64,000 nt of DNA from Euglena gracilis (lineage: Eukaryota; Euglenida; Euglenophyceae; Euglenales). Position numbers and translations under genes: made by a program. Location of the stretch: positions 21,970,761-22,034,760 of the forward strand of contig CP154957.1 in the NCBI GenBank assembly GCA_039621445.1, given 5' to 3'. The notes under the pieces were generated by a model, which ran no database searches, was not told where the DNA came from, and worked only from the letters and a program-made list of their open reading frames with translations. Of the stretch, positions 10,998-21,320 are shown in pieces. Position 1 is the first letter of the stretch. The number at the start of each line of letters is the position of its first letter.

Positions 10998-12395
10998 CAG
11001 GGCTGGATTGAAGTTTTCAAGAGAAGAGGAGGATTGAGGTTGAGGTTGAAGTGAGGTTGAAGTTTCAAAACTTCTCCCAACTTCAACCCGGGAAACACTT
11101 GCATTTTTATGACCTAAATGACTTTGTTCCTTCCTTAGAAATGGCTGATGGCACAGCCAATCCACCGAAACGGATTTGTTTTGCCAAGGGCCACCAAGAA
11201 AAGAGGAATATGGATCTAGCACGTTACTTTGAGGCATATGGTGCTCCGTTGCGGGTGAGGTGCAAATTATGTTTCCATGGCCCAGGCTCATTTTTTGGGG
11301 TGATACACGTTGGAATACCAAATAGGATGCCATGGCCCGTGTGCACAAGTTGCATGCTGCCATCAATGACACCCCTTTGAGGAATGCTTTGCATACAGGG
11401 CCCTATTTTTAAATGTAAATTGTCAATGTGTGGTTTGGAGACAGACACGCCATTTTTTGTGAAGTCAACCGGTTGAGTTCGGGTCGGTCAGGTACCAGGG
11501 GGGAGGGCCCCCCCCCCGGTTGACCATCGAAGTCAACCAAACCGGGGGGGAGGGGGGGGTCCCAAAAACAGAGTCAACCGTACTACCTACCCACCATCCA
11601 TAATAAAGGCCTCTGGATCAAAGATCGTGTGGTCCAGTCTGCTTTGTTTGTTAAGGTCAATGTTTTGGAGTTTGGGGATCCACTCCTCATCCCTCTGGCA
11701 TTGAGGGAAAAGCCAACTTATCATTAAGCCCAGGACCTTGGCAAGGCCTCTTTTCACAATGTGTGCATACGGAAATGGTCTTTTTTGGGCGTGGTCATCC
11801 AAACAATTGTAAATTTTCCCCAATGGGCCAAATTCGTTCATGTTGGAAAAATGGACCAAGATGCCAAATCTTTCTAAGTCCTCAAAATCCTCCGAAAAAT
11901 GGCCAAAACTCGTCAAAATTTGTAAAATCTGTCAAATTCTGGTGAACTTGTAACAACGTTGCGGAAAAAACACCTGGGTGTCCTCATGGTGAGTCCGGAG
12001 GATGTCGAAAGAGGCCTACATTTGTGGACCTTAGTGTGCCAACGTCCTCGGAGGAAGAATGCTCCGAGGCTCGTTCCTTTTGGAACCTGCATTGACCGTC
12101 CGCTGACCCACTCAGTGATTCATATGTGATAACAAGGAAGCCGTTGCAACGTTTACACTGCTTTCATCCTCCCTTGCATTTTACAATGGGGTTGGATTTT
12201 AGTGCTTCCATTTAGGTTTGCCAGGTTTGTCATTTGGGGCACTCAAATGGTTCATTCAAGGGCAACACACATGGAGAACACATCAAATACTCATCTTCCG
12301 GTGGGGCGGGATTTGGATTGAAGTTGGAAGAAGTTAGATTGAGGTTGAAGTGAGGTTGAAGTTTGAGAACTTCTCTCCACTTCAATCCAGCCCTG
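10998..12395. mobile_element. 1.4-kb TIR transposon in the RT gene, with internal direct repeats
   Basis: The ends are CAGGGCTGGATTGAAGT and its reverse complement, flanked by CCTCATC at 10991-10997 and 12396-12402. The CAGGG start is hAT-like but the duplication is 7 rather than 8 bases. Sub-terminal segments (about 11015-11090 and 12312-12375) are direct repeats of GATTGAGGTTGAAGTGAGGTTGAAGTTT. The longest frame inside is a 109-codon minus-strand ORF (11587-11916) of unknown nature, so it is probably non-autonomous. Confidence 0.75.
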
Positions 12396-12402
12396 CCTCA
12401 TC

Positions 12403-12647
12403 ACAAAACAAGCGGATAACCACTTGTGGTCAATTTTCCACCTTGAGGACGGTTTCCACCAAATGCATCTGGATCCCGATTCGCAAGCATATACGGCTTT
12501 TGTAATGGACGGTTTTACCAATGGGTGTCAAGAATGGACCAGCAATGTTTCGGCGCATGATCCAATGGGTCTTACGGGATTTACCGTTTGCGCTGGTGTA
12601 CATTGATGATGGTTTGGTTGGTAGGTACCCCCCTCCTTCCGCGAATA
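12403..12647 (+). pseudogene. Element A reverse transcriptase, palm segment with YIDD
   Basis: After the 1.4-kb element the frame continues as IFHLEDGFHQMHLDPDSQAY (motif B-like region). Then, after a degraded stretch, LVYIDDGLVG follows, the catalytic Asp-Asp motif. A frameshift lies between them around 12520-12590. The segment ends at the TA-flanked MITE. Confidence 0.75.
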
Positions 12648-12847
12648 CCACTACCCCCCCCCTTATTTGACCCCCCCTTAATTGAGCATTTGGGTCTGGG
12701 GAAAAAAATTTTAAGGCGCCGAAAATTTTTTTCCGCCTCTCTCAAAGCCAAAGTTTTGACCCCCCCCTTATTTGACCCCCCCCCTTAATTGAGCATTTGG
12801 GGGGTCCTTTAGGCAGTAGGTGTGTTCAAATAGGGGGGGGGTAGTGG
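12648..12847. mobile_element. 200-bp C/G-capped MITE with TA target duplication
   Basis: The TIR begins CCACTACCCCCCCCCTTATT and ends in its reverse complement GGTAGTGG, with TA on both sides (12646-12647, 12848-12849). Removing the element and one TA restores the host reading frame. The interior has two TTATTTGACC...TTAATTGAGCATTTG units around a GGCGCC and A/T-run core. Confidence 0.8.
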
Positions 12848-12849
12848 TA

Positions 12850-13220
12850 CACACGAGAAGATTCCCGACATTCACTATCGTGATGTTCGCGCGGTATTAG
12901 CCGCATTTCTCAAGCATAGACTTTTTGTCAAAGGAGCCAAAATGCACTTATTTCACGAAACAATAAAGTTTTGCGGCCATATTCTTAATAATGGCCAACG
13001 CCGAGCGGCGCCTAGCAAGCTAGAGGCCATTAAGAAATGGACACCTGAGGTCATCAAGACAATCACCTGTTTGAAAGTATTTTTGGGATTACACCCAGTA
13101 CTACGCAATTTACATGAAGGCTTTCGAGAAAATGGAGTTGCCCTCTATCGAGGCAACTCAAAAATCGCGCACCCGAAAATACAGAAATCAAATGGGACGC
13201 AGATATGCGTGAAGCTCTAG
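12850..13220 (+). pseudogene. Element A reverse transcriptase thumb
   Basis: The frame carries DIHYRDVRAVLAAFLKHRLF, then FCGHILNNGQRRAAPSKLEA, the usual region between the YIDD box and RNase H in Ty3/gypsy polymerases (FLGHxIS-type motif reads FCGHILN). A one-base loss near 13215 introduces a stop before the RNase H frame. Confidence 0.75.
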
Positions 13221-13235
13221 AACATTAAAAAGCTA

Positions 13236-14279
13236 ATGCTTGAAAGTGTAGTACTCGACATCGCGGATCCCTGCAAGCCTTATGTGCTAGAAGTCGATAG
13301 CAGCGATTATGCTGTAGGCGGTGTTCTAAGCCAGCATAACGCGGCTGACGAATTACGCCCTGTAGCATTCTTCAGTAGAAAGCTACAAGGTGAAGACGGC
13401 GAAGGCCAAGTCAAATGGAGTATCCGTGAGAAGGAAACGTACGCAATCGTACTTATTTTGCAAAAATTCCGTATTTGGGTCGCCAGTTCCTTGGTGCAAA
13501 TACTAGTGTTGACTGACCATGAGAGTCTTCAACACTGGTACACCGAGGATCTGAACAAAGCTATGTCTTCTGTAGGCCGAAGATGTCGATGGCATGAATT
13601 TTTGGGCCAATTCAACCTAGTGGTTGTATATACCCCTGGCCATACACAGAAAGTAGCAGACCCGCTCAGTCGAGCACCCTGGCATTACCCCGGTAACCCG
13701 GATGAAGGTGATGCCACCTTTCATGGCAGCCAAGAGGCTGATGAATATGCACGTCGATATGACGCAGCCGACGATATGTTGGATTCCTTTCCCGTTTCAT
13801 CGATTTTTCGTTCGTTGCCAGTCTCTCCTATACGGGGGAGAAGGCGACAAGGCCGCACACCTGTCCCCCGTCGCATTACGCGATCTGAATCTCCTTCCCC
13901 CCTCTTCTTTCGCGAATGGGATTATTCCCACGACCCTGTATATAGCACGATAGTGCACAGACTGCGTAATGGCGAGGTTGTGCATAATTATACCCTCTCG
14001 CCTTTACGGTTGGTTTACCGCGATGATGCGGGATATAAATATTGTATACCCCGTGACTTGGTTGATGAAGTACTTTTATGCTATCACAACCAAGGTCACC
14101 CTGGGGCCCCCAAACTTCTTTCTTCGGTGGGTCGCAGGTATTGTACAACCCTGAAAGAAAAAGATTTGCATTCGCGCTGCTCGCAAATTTCGCAACGGTG
14201 CCAAATTTGTCAAGCGGTGAAACCGCGCAGAGGTACCCCCCCCCCTGGTACGCTTGATTTTTTTCCCCGTACCCCCTGA
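13236..14279 (+). pseudogene. Element A RNase H and integrase zinc domain
   Basis: RNase H motifs occur in order: YVLEVDSSDYAVGGVLSQ, IREKETYAIV, LTDHESLQHW and YTPGHTQKVADPLSRAP. The integrase HHCC zinc domain follows with CYHNQGHPG and CQICQAVKPRRG. The frame ends near a run of C and T (14240-14275), after which the integrase core is read one frame over. RNase H would remove template RNA. The zinc domain multimerises integrase. Confidence 0.85.
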
Positions 14280-15013
14280 CATGTTTACGTCCCTCTGCAT
14301 GGATTTTCTTGAATTAGAACCTTGCAAAGGATCAGACGGCAAAATTTACGATTATGTTTTTGTTGTCGTCTGTCGGTTGAGTGGTTACATAGTAGCCATT
14401 CCATGCCAAAAGGCAGGGTTGACCGCGCAAATTTTAGCGCAGACATTTATGGAGAAGTGTATTTGCCTAATGGGCTTGCCGAAGGAGATTGTCAGTGATC
14501 AAGATCATTTGATCTCTTCCCGATTCTTCACAACCCTATGTGGTTTACTGGGAATCGAACAGCATTTTTCCATTATATATCGCCCGAAGGGCAATGGCCG
14601 CGCCGAGGCAGCAGTGAAGGCTGTTGTAAATATGCTCCGCCTCTCACTGGCTGACTCGCGCCAGGCCTGGGTCCAGGTTTTGCCATGGTCCCTCTTTTAT
14701 ATAAACACCCTACCGGGTTTGGTTTTGCAACACTCTCCATGTAAAATTGTTTTTGGGCGAGACCCGCCAACGATTGGTGATATACCATCAGAGAGACCAG
14801 CTCGAAGTACCTGAAGGTACCGAAGGTAGCGTAACCTGTGAGACATGGTTCTCTGAAGTAGAGTCTCTCAGAACTACTGTTCAGAAACACCTTACTGATA
14901 TCCATTCTCAAAGAGAAATAAATTTTTACATGAATTCAAATCACCTGGCTATAGTGCTGGTGATCGCGTATGGGTTCGGAATAGCCGAATCCGTATGCAA
15001 GCTTCCAAGCTAG
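14254..15013 (+). pseudogene. Element A integrase catalytic core
   Basis: The DDE motifs are visible: first Asp in SLCMDFLELEPC, second in IVSDQDHLISS (normally SDxGxxF), and Glu in NGRAEAAVKAV. NTLPGLVLQHSPCKIVFGRDPP matches the core's C-terminal end. A further frameshift near 14800 leads into the C-terminal domain. Integrase would insert the element's cDNA. Confidence 0.8.
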
Positions 15014-15279
15014 ACCCCCTCTGGCTCGGGCCCTGTGAAATTCTCGAACGCGTTGGTAACAGTGGCCGCTATAGGGTGGCACTGCCCAACGGGATCGAGG
15101 ATGTTCACATGGATGATTTCAAGCCATACCTTTCCCCGCCTAATAGCAAAGCACTACCGTACCTTTATTTCAAGCCCCGTTCCAAGTTACCCGAAACGGA
15201 TGATTTTGTGGTAGACAAAATACTCGATCACAAAATTGATCGAGGAGTCCATTACTGGAAGGTCAGGTGGAAAGGATAT
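14995..15279 (+). pseudogene. Element A integrase C-terminus and chromodomain, first half
   Basis: DPLWLGPCEILERVGNSGRY and VALPNGIEDVHMDDFKPYL form the GPF/Y-like module. A chromodomain start (FVVDKILDHKIDRGVHYW, KVRWKGY) follows and is cut by element B just after KGY. The chromodomain would steer integration to modified chromatin. Confidence 0.85.
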
Positions 15280-15786
15280 TGTTAAGGGGTCCTTAACCAA
15301 CAATTTGACCTAAATTGGCCTTGGGGCTTGGAAAATTACTGAAATTCCCATTTTTGGATTTCAGTCGAATTAAAAGTTCGGAAAATGTTCTGTGGGTAGG
15401 CCTTTGAAGCCTGAACCCCTATTTTGGCCTTTCCGGCCTTAACTGGCCAAATTTCCTGGACCAGTCGGCCGAATTTTTCCGGTCGGTAGGATCAGAGCAA
15501 ATTCCTAGTTAAGCACCGCCCCAAATCGAACCCCCCAATTTCAAACCATATCTCACACACAGGGTTCTTTACCTATCGAATGTACTGAAGAACAATAAAA
15601 AAAAAATCAATTGTTTGTGCTTTGAAGAAGCTGATTTTGATTAAAAAATCAATTTCAAGGTGATTTCGAAAGGCTCAAAAGCCAAAAAAAGAAGAGCTTG
15701 AATACATTGAAAGAAGGCCGGCCAGCCCCCTCAAAACAGCCGAGGCCGAGGATCCGAGAAAACAAGAACCAAAGAAAGGGTTTTCA
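15280..15786 (+). repeat. Element B 5' LTR
   Basis: It begins TGTTAAGGGGTCC and ends GGGTTTTCA, so it has the TG...CA ends. It matches 25474-25982 throughout with scattered substitutions. As the 5' LTR it should hold the element's promoter. I did not recognise a specific TATA motif. Confidence 0.93.
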
Positions 15787-15808
15787 TGGAGGTCCTACCC
15801 GGATCCTC
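15787..15808 (+). promoter_or_regulatory. Primer-binding-site candidate
   Basis: TGGAGGTCCTACCCGGATCC follows the 5' LTR directly. Starting with TGG, the complement of a tRNA CCA end, at this position is the usual hallmark. The priming tRNA was not identified. Confidence 0.5.
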
Positions 15809-15879
15809 CGGCCAAGGCCCTGGGGGAGGCTTGGCCTGGCCAAGAAGAAGAAGTACAAGAAGATCAAGAAATTGAAGGG

Positions 15880-18267
15880 GTGGTGCCATCAGGCCCCCTT
15901 GAGGTGGTGCCTATGGGCCCCCTCATGCCATCGTTGGCATTCCCAAATGGAGAAGAATCAATGGTGAAGTTTGAAGATCAAAAAGAAGAAGAATCTGAAG
16001 ATTCAAAGACGTTGTTCGTATTGGCCGCAGCAGCTGGTGGAGGGGGGCCCCGCAATGGCCCCCCCGAGCGCCGTATCGAAGCAGCAGGCGAACCTCACCA
16101 AGCGGACACCACACACGACAACACACCAACCCCCCCATGCCTGCCTGTCTGCACACCCCCCGAAGAAAACCCACCCGAAAAGAACCCGAAAAGAAGTAGA
16201 CCCCCCCGGGCTTTTGAAACAGAATGACAATCTTCTTCATCCACAATGACGTGGAAAAAAAGAATTTCCTCATGGTTTGGGACGGGTGTGCCAGAAAAAG
16301 TGCAAAGACCCCCAGAAATAACTCAAGGCGAATTTTCAGTGGAAAATGAATTACCTCGCCTTACCAGATTTACAGAACGTTTGAGGGGGGAGTTGCAAAA
16401 AGAAGAAGGAAGACAATTTTTTCAGGGGACAACTACGGATTTTGAAGTCCCAGAAGATTTTTTCTTGCAAAATTTTCCCCAATTTCAAGGGGAAATGCCA
16501 AAGCTTTTAAAAGCACCACAAAAATTGCAAGTTGTGTCTTTGCAAAGTGGAGGGGAGGTTGCGATTTGTCAGCACGCACACATATTTCAGCAATCTCAGC
16601 AATCCCAACCAAGGATCCTTGGGGGTGGTGGTGATTTCCCCCCCATGATTGACGGTGTTCAAATTTTGGCTGCCCCATTGCAAGTTTTGGAAGGCCAAAC
16701 TTTTCCCGCTCTCATGGAAAATCCACAATCCCGTGGGTTGGAGGGGTGTGGAGTCCCCCCAAAGATTGAATTTTCCCCGATCCTCCCCAAGAGACGGGCG
16801 GGGGGGATGATCATTCTGGCAAGCGGGACACCCATGCATGAGAGCCCCCCGGCTGAAAATTGACAAGTCCCCCCCGAGCAAATGGAGGAGGAGGGGGGGG
16901 ATGCGGATCCTTGGGACGGTTGGTGGCAAAGAATTGGAGAAAGACTCAATTTTCTTGAGGGGAGGCAAGAAACCGTCTCAGGAGTTCTAAATCAACATGT
17001 GGAGTTGGTTAGGAATGAAAGAAAGCTTTATGAAAAGTTCTTTGACCAAATTTCTGGGAGGTTTCAACGGTTTGAGGAACAAATGGAGGTGGTTTTGGGG
17101 CAAATTGCCGTAATGGAGGTGGGCATTGACGAAAAAATGCGGGTGGAATCACCAGAAAAGAAAATGGACTTTGCCCCCCGCATTCAAAACTTGGAAAGCT
17201 CACTTGAGCACCAAGATCGGATTTTGGCGCAAATTCACCAAAAGTTTTCTCGTGATGAAAATGAGAAACGGCAAGAACTTTTTGGAGTGAAACGTCAAGT
17301 TTTGAGTTTGGGAAACGCAAGCCAAAAGGCCTTTGGTTCCATTTTGTCCAGGGTTGAAGATTTTCAGAAAGGAGTTTCCGCTCACATTTTTGGACTTGAG
17401 CAAAAAATTGCGCGGTTGGAAAATCAGGGTGTGAATGAACGGGTTTTTGCCCAAGGTTTTGGAGTGGGGGGCCCATGTGGACAAGCCTCCCCCCCCTCCC
17501 AAGCTATGAATTTGGATGGTCCATGGGGGCAAAATCCAAACACACCAGCAATGGGGAGGGAGACCCCCAACCCCGGCACCGCCGCTCTCGCGGTGTCCGG
17601 GGGCCCTTTTCCCCCCACCGCTGTGGTGGCGGTGCAGGAGGCCCCAACAGGATCGGAAAGGTCAACAACGACGGCAACCCCAAGCACCAGCTATGGGTTG
17701 GGTTTTGGCTTTTTGGGTAGGAGAGAACTTCGACCACCCAAGCAGGCGGAGACCGATACCCTCTCAATCCCCTCTCGAGAGGTGAGTGGGTTGGTTTTCG
17801 AAAATTTTCAAAACATCCCCCCCGTCGCTCCCTATTCGGGCAACCTAGGCCCAGAGGTAGGGGGAGCGACTTTTTCGGGCAACGGTGTTGGGGTGGCGGT
17901 TTTGCCAAAAGGGGAGGAGCACCATAAGGTGGTCTCTACCCCCTGTTGGCAAAGCCACACCCTACACGTTCCCGTGACCCAACACCCATCAGTTTCTCCC
18001 CCCCTCGCTCAGAATTTGGTTTCCCACGGTCCCGTGCAAGTAGGTCCCCCCGGTGCACAAGCACCTTTCACAAGTGAGGTACCTCCTTCATGTGCCCCCC
18101 CTACCTTCAACGTGTTGGGCTTTCCCGTCGAATCAACCCAAAAAGGTCCGACCGTTGTTGCGCCAGTACAAATTTTACCCATTGGGGTGGGGGCGGGGAT
18201 GGGGGGGGGGGGGGGGGAGGCGCCAATTTTGGAGGCCAAAATCCAATTTTTGTTGGATCCCCCTTGA
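15880..18267 (+). CDS. Element B gag N-terminal polyprotein region (coiled-coil), one frame with two internal TGA codons
   Basis: One frame runs from 15880 to 18267 with TGA at 16225-16227 and 16861-16863, both followed by CAA. The third part (16882-18267) starts MEEEGGDADPWDGWW and then has about 170 residues of heptad-like charged helix (RIQNLESSLEHQDRILAQIH). A Pro/Gly-rich tail follows. This looks like a multimerising gag extension. Whether the TGAs are read through or are mutations cannot be told here. A G-run at about 18200-18218 shifts the frame into the capsid part. Confidence 0.6.
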
Positions 18268-19072
18268 GTGCCATGGTGGCAAAAGAGGCAAAACTCAAAA
18301 TTTTTTCTGGCCACGCCGAAGATTGGCCTGATTTTCGATTCCGTTGGAAAGAATATGTGCAAAGACTTTCTAGAGGTCCAACCGACGACCAAGACCTCTT
18401 TTCACTTTTGATTTCCTCCATAAATGAAACCGATGAAGACCGTTTGAGGCTCCTAAGGGGGACGGGAATGATCACAAATTTTCAACAAGCTTGGGATTTG
18501 TTGGAAAAAGAAAATTTAACCGGGGCAGGAAATTGTGCAAGGCAAAAATTTGAAGAAATTCGCCTCAAGTACAAAAACGACCTAACCAGGGAGGATTGGA
18601 AACGTTTTGAAATTTTGCAAAGGATGTGACCGACGCCGACGCGTATCGGGTTCTAAGACGGGAAATTCCCAAATTTTACAACGAGAAAATTGTCAGGGAG
18701 CAAGAACGGGGAAGTGATTTTTTTAACGTGGTGGAGGTAAGAAATTTGCCCTTGGTGGATGCCCACCAAGTGCGAGGAGCTTTGGTGAGTGCGTTGGAGG
18801 GAGCCACGTTAAATTTTGTCTCCGTGGTGTTTTTGGGGACGCATTTTGAGGTGACGGTTGGGTCGGCAAGGGAGAAAAATTTGCTTCTTTCACTCAATGG
18901 ACGAAATTTGTCAAACGGGCAAAAGTTGCAAGTTTCCCCCAAAGAATTTCAACTACCCCCCACGGAAATAATGGGAATGATGCACAAATGGCTCACGCAA
19001 AAGGAGCAAGCCGTTTTCAATTTAAGCGGCGTGGTTCCCCCCCGGAACGGAATCAAACCCCCCAATGGATGA
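18250..19072 (+). CDS. Element B gag capsid-like region (frameshifted)
   Basis: AKLKIFSGHAEDWPDFRFRW followed by DLFSLLISSINETDEDRLRL is the start of a gag/capsid-type helical domain that would build the particle shell. The frame stops at TGA 18627-18629 and continues one frame back as DADAYRVLRREIPKFYNEKI to 19072. A C-run near 19037 shifts the frame again into the zinc-knuckle part. Confidence 0.6.
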
Positions 19073-19500
19073 GGGTGACAGAAATTTCCACGGGAACGGA
19101 AAATGAGAATTTTTCTCAAAATTCTCAAACGAAAAAGGAGGGGGGGGACACATCAAAAATTTCGAATCCCCCCGTTTCCATTCAAAAAGTGGAAGAAGCA
19201 CCACTCCCTACCCCCACCCCCACAACAAAAAGCAATGAAGGTGTAATCAGAGCACCGTGTGAACGTTGTGGTAAGATGGGGCATATTGCCGCTAAGTGTT
19301 GGGCAAAATTTCCGGATGCAAATCAAGGCCCCCCCGCACGAAATTTTGGGCCCCAAGCCCAAGGGGGGGGAGGACGCGGCAAGGGGGGTGGTAAAGGCAA
19401 TTTTGGAGGCAAAGGTTGGCAAGCTTTCAAGGGCCAAGGAAAGGGTGGTGGCAAAGGAGGAAAAGGAAAAGGGGCCAAGGGTGGGTCCCCCTCGTGTTAG
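18988..19500 (+). CDS. Element B gag nucleocapsid part with zinc knuckle
   Basis: CERCGKMGHIAAKC is a perfect C-x2-C-x4-H-x4-C knuckle. It is followed by a long Gly/Lys-rich tail (GGGRGKGGGKGNFGGKG) typical of nucleic-acid-binding gag ends. The frame closes with TAG at 19498-19500. The methyltransferase begins only about 40 bases later. Confidence 0.75.
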   Translation: MAHAKGASRFQFKRRGSPPERNQTPQWMRVTEISTGTENENFSQNSQTKKEGGDTSKISNPPVSIQKVEEAPLPTPTPTTKSNEGVIRAPCERCGKMGHIAAKCWAKFPDANQGPPARNFGPQAQGGGGRGKGGGKGNFGGKGWQAFKGQGKGGGKGGKGKGAKGGSPSC

Positions 19501-19539
19501 GGGGGCCGGAAGTGCCTAAGGGGCGGCACTCCTGGCCAA

Positions 19540-20290
19540 GTGCTCCCCACGCAAAATTTGTCGAAGAAAAATTTTGCGCTACCGTCAAACATTTCCATGG
19601 AAAAAGTCAAACAATTTTTGTCATCCAAGAAGCCAAAGGCTTTGGACTTATTTTCAGGAACAAAATCTGTTGCAAAAACGCTTGAAAAATGTGGGTTTGA
19701 GGTTTTGACACTAGATGTGAACCCCCGTGCAAAGCCCCACATTTTGGCCGACATTTTGACATGGCCTTTGGAAAAATGTCTCAAAAAGGGGACGTGGACT
19801 TGGTTTTCGCATCCATTCCTTGTACGGAATATAGCCAAAGTCTCACCACACGTGAAAGAAATTTGGAGTATGCCGATTCTCTTGCAAAAAGGACACTTTC
19901 CATCATCAATTTTCTACAACCCCCCCAATGGTACATTGAAAATCCCCGAAACGGCCTTTTGAAGGACCGTGAATTTATGGAAGGGCTGAATTTTTTGGAT
20001 GTTGATTATTGCCAATTTAGCCCTTGGGGCTACAAAAAGCCCAGCCGTATTTGGGGAACGGTGGAGGGGTTGCAAAACCGTTTGTGTCCGGGTTTTTGGT
20101 GTGAGTTCACCATCCCCGGTACCAAAAGACACATTCACCGTTTGGGTGGAAACAATTATGGAGTGACTCTAAACCAAAAATATCGAGTCCCTGAAAATTT
20201 GGTCAAACTTTTGGTGCAAGGGAAGCGTTTGGAGGAGAGGCATATTCCAAAGGGGGAGGGTTCGGTGTTGACCCCCCAGGGTACCCCCTC
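19540..20290 (+). CDS. Retrotransposon-encoded C5-cytosine-type DNA methyltransferase (one frameshift)
   Basis: The first part has KALDLFSGTKSVAKTLEKCG and VLTLDVNPRAKPHILADIL, the SAM-binding motif I/II region. After a shift near 19790 (A/G run) the second frame gives DLVFASIPCTEYSQ (motif IV with the catalytic Pro-Cys) and QWYIENPRNGLLKDREFM (motif VI ENP). DYCQFSPWGYKKPSRIWGT and a C-terminal H-x-H region follow. This motif set matches DNA cytosine methyltransferase-like proteins of phages and algae. It would methylate element or host DNA. It sits between gag and protease. In this copy the enzyme is split by one frameshift. Confidence 0.75.
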
Positions 20291-20319
20291 ACTAACGACC
20301 AATGACCGACCAGATTTGT

Positions 20320-21125
20320 ACATGCACGAAAAAGAAATTGTTTTGGACCCTAAGCAACTTAAAACGGTGAAAGCTTCAGAATTGGGTCAATTAACCAAAA
20401 AATCAGGTCGAACACAGTTGGTGATGGCGGTTCATGTCACGGCACCCGATGGTTCACACAAAATTTTGAAGGCTTTGGCTGAAACGGGTGCTCAAACAAA
20501 TTTGGTGAGGTTGGGACTTTTTGAAAAATTGATGGTCCCCGCAAAAGAACCTTTGAGGTTGGTCACCGTGAAATGTGATTCCCTACCGGGTGGGGAGCAT
20601 GAGTTGGAGCTAAAATTGAAATTTTTGGCACAAAAAAAGGGGACTACGGAAAATGCCCCCCTGGAAATTTGTGGAATTTTCCACGAGGCAGAAATTCACG
20701 TTGACCTGATTTTGGGGTTTCCATGGATGTGGAAAAATAAATTGGGAGTGTTGCCCCACGAAAATGGACTTTTTGCCGACAACGACAGAGTGCGGTACAT
20801 ACGGATTTGGCCTTTGAAGGAAATTGACGTTGCTCATTTTTTGATTGAAGAGGAACCTGAGGGGAGGGTTGAAACGGATATCATAGACACTACCCCCCGG
20901 TTCAAAAGTGAAAGATTTTCCCAGAGAATTTCACGAAAAGTGAAAAGTGATAGATTTGTGCAAAATTCTTCCCCCCGTTCAAAGAGAGGGAAGAAAAAAT
21001 GGGTTCAACGGCCTATCGACGAAAATGTTCAGCTTGCCGATTTTTCCCAAGGCACAAAATCCGACTTGTTTGATTCACGACCCGAAATTTCAGTTGGGCA
21101 AGTGTGGGAGGTGGAAAAATTTTAG
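20320..21125 (+). CDS. Element B retropepsin-like protease region
   Basis: In the same frame as the methyltransferase C-terminus come HKILKALAETGAQTNLVRLG and, about 90 residues later, IHVDLILGFPWMWKNKLGVL. Spacing and the ILG-type motif fit a Ty3/gypsy aspartic protease, but the catalytic triplet reads ETG instead of DTG/DSG. A basic linker (KRGKKKWVQRP) follows to the TAG at 21123-21125. Confidence 0.65.
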
Positions 21126-21320
21126 TTTCACGTTCCAAGTTTTGTCGGAGAGAAAAACGAGGACCTAAGTGAGGAGGAATTAATGGAGGTGTGTGAACGG
21201 TTAAAGGAATCGGTTGAAGGTGGAACTAACGAAATCGGGATAATTTCCACTCACTCGGAGCCGAGTGAGTGGAGGGAGTTCCAACCTTTGGTCGATGAGT
21301 TGCGCCAAAAAATTTTTTAG

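Noticed and set aside
15880-16227. First gag segment as an independent small gene
   Set aside because: It shares its frame with the following gag parts and lies between the LTR and the coiled-coil ORF, so it is better read as part of the element polyprotein.
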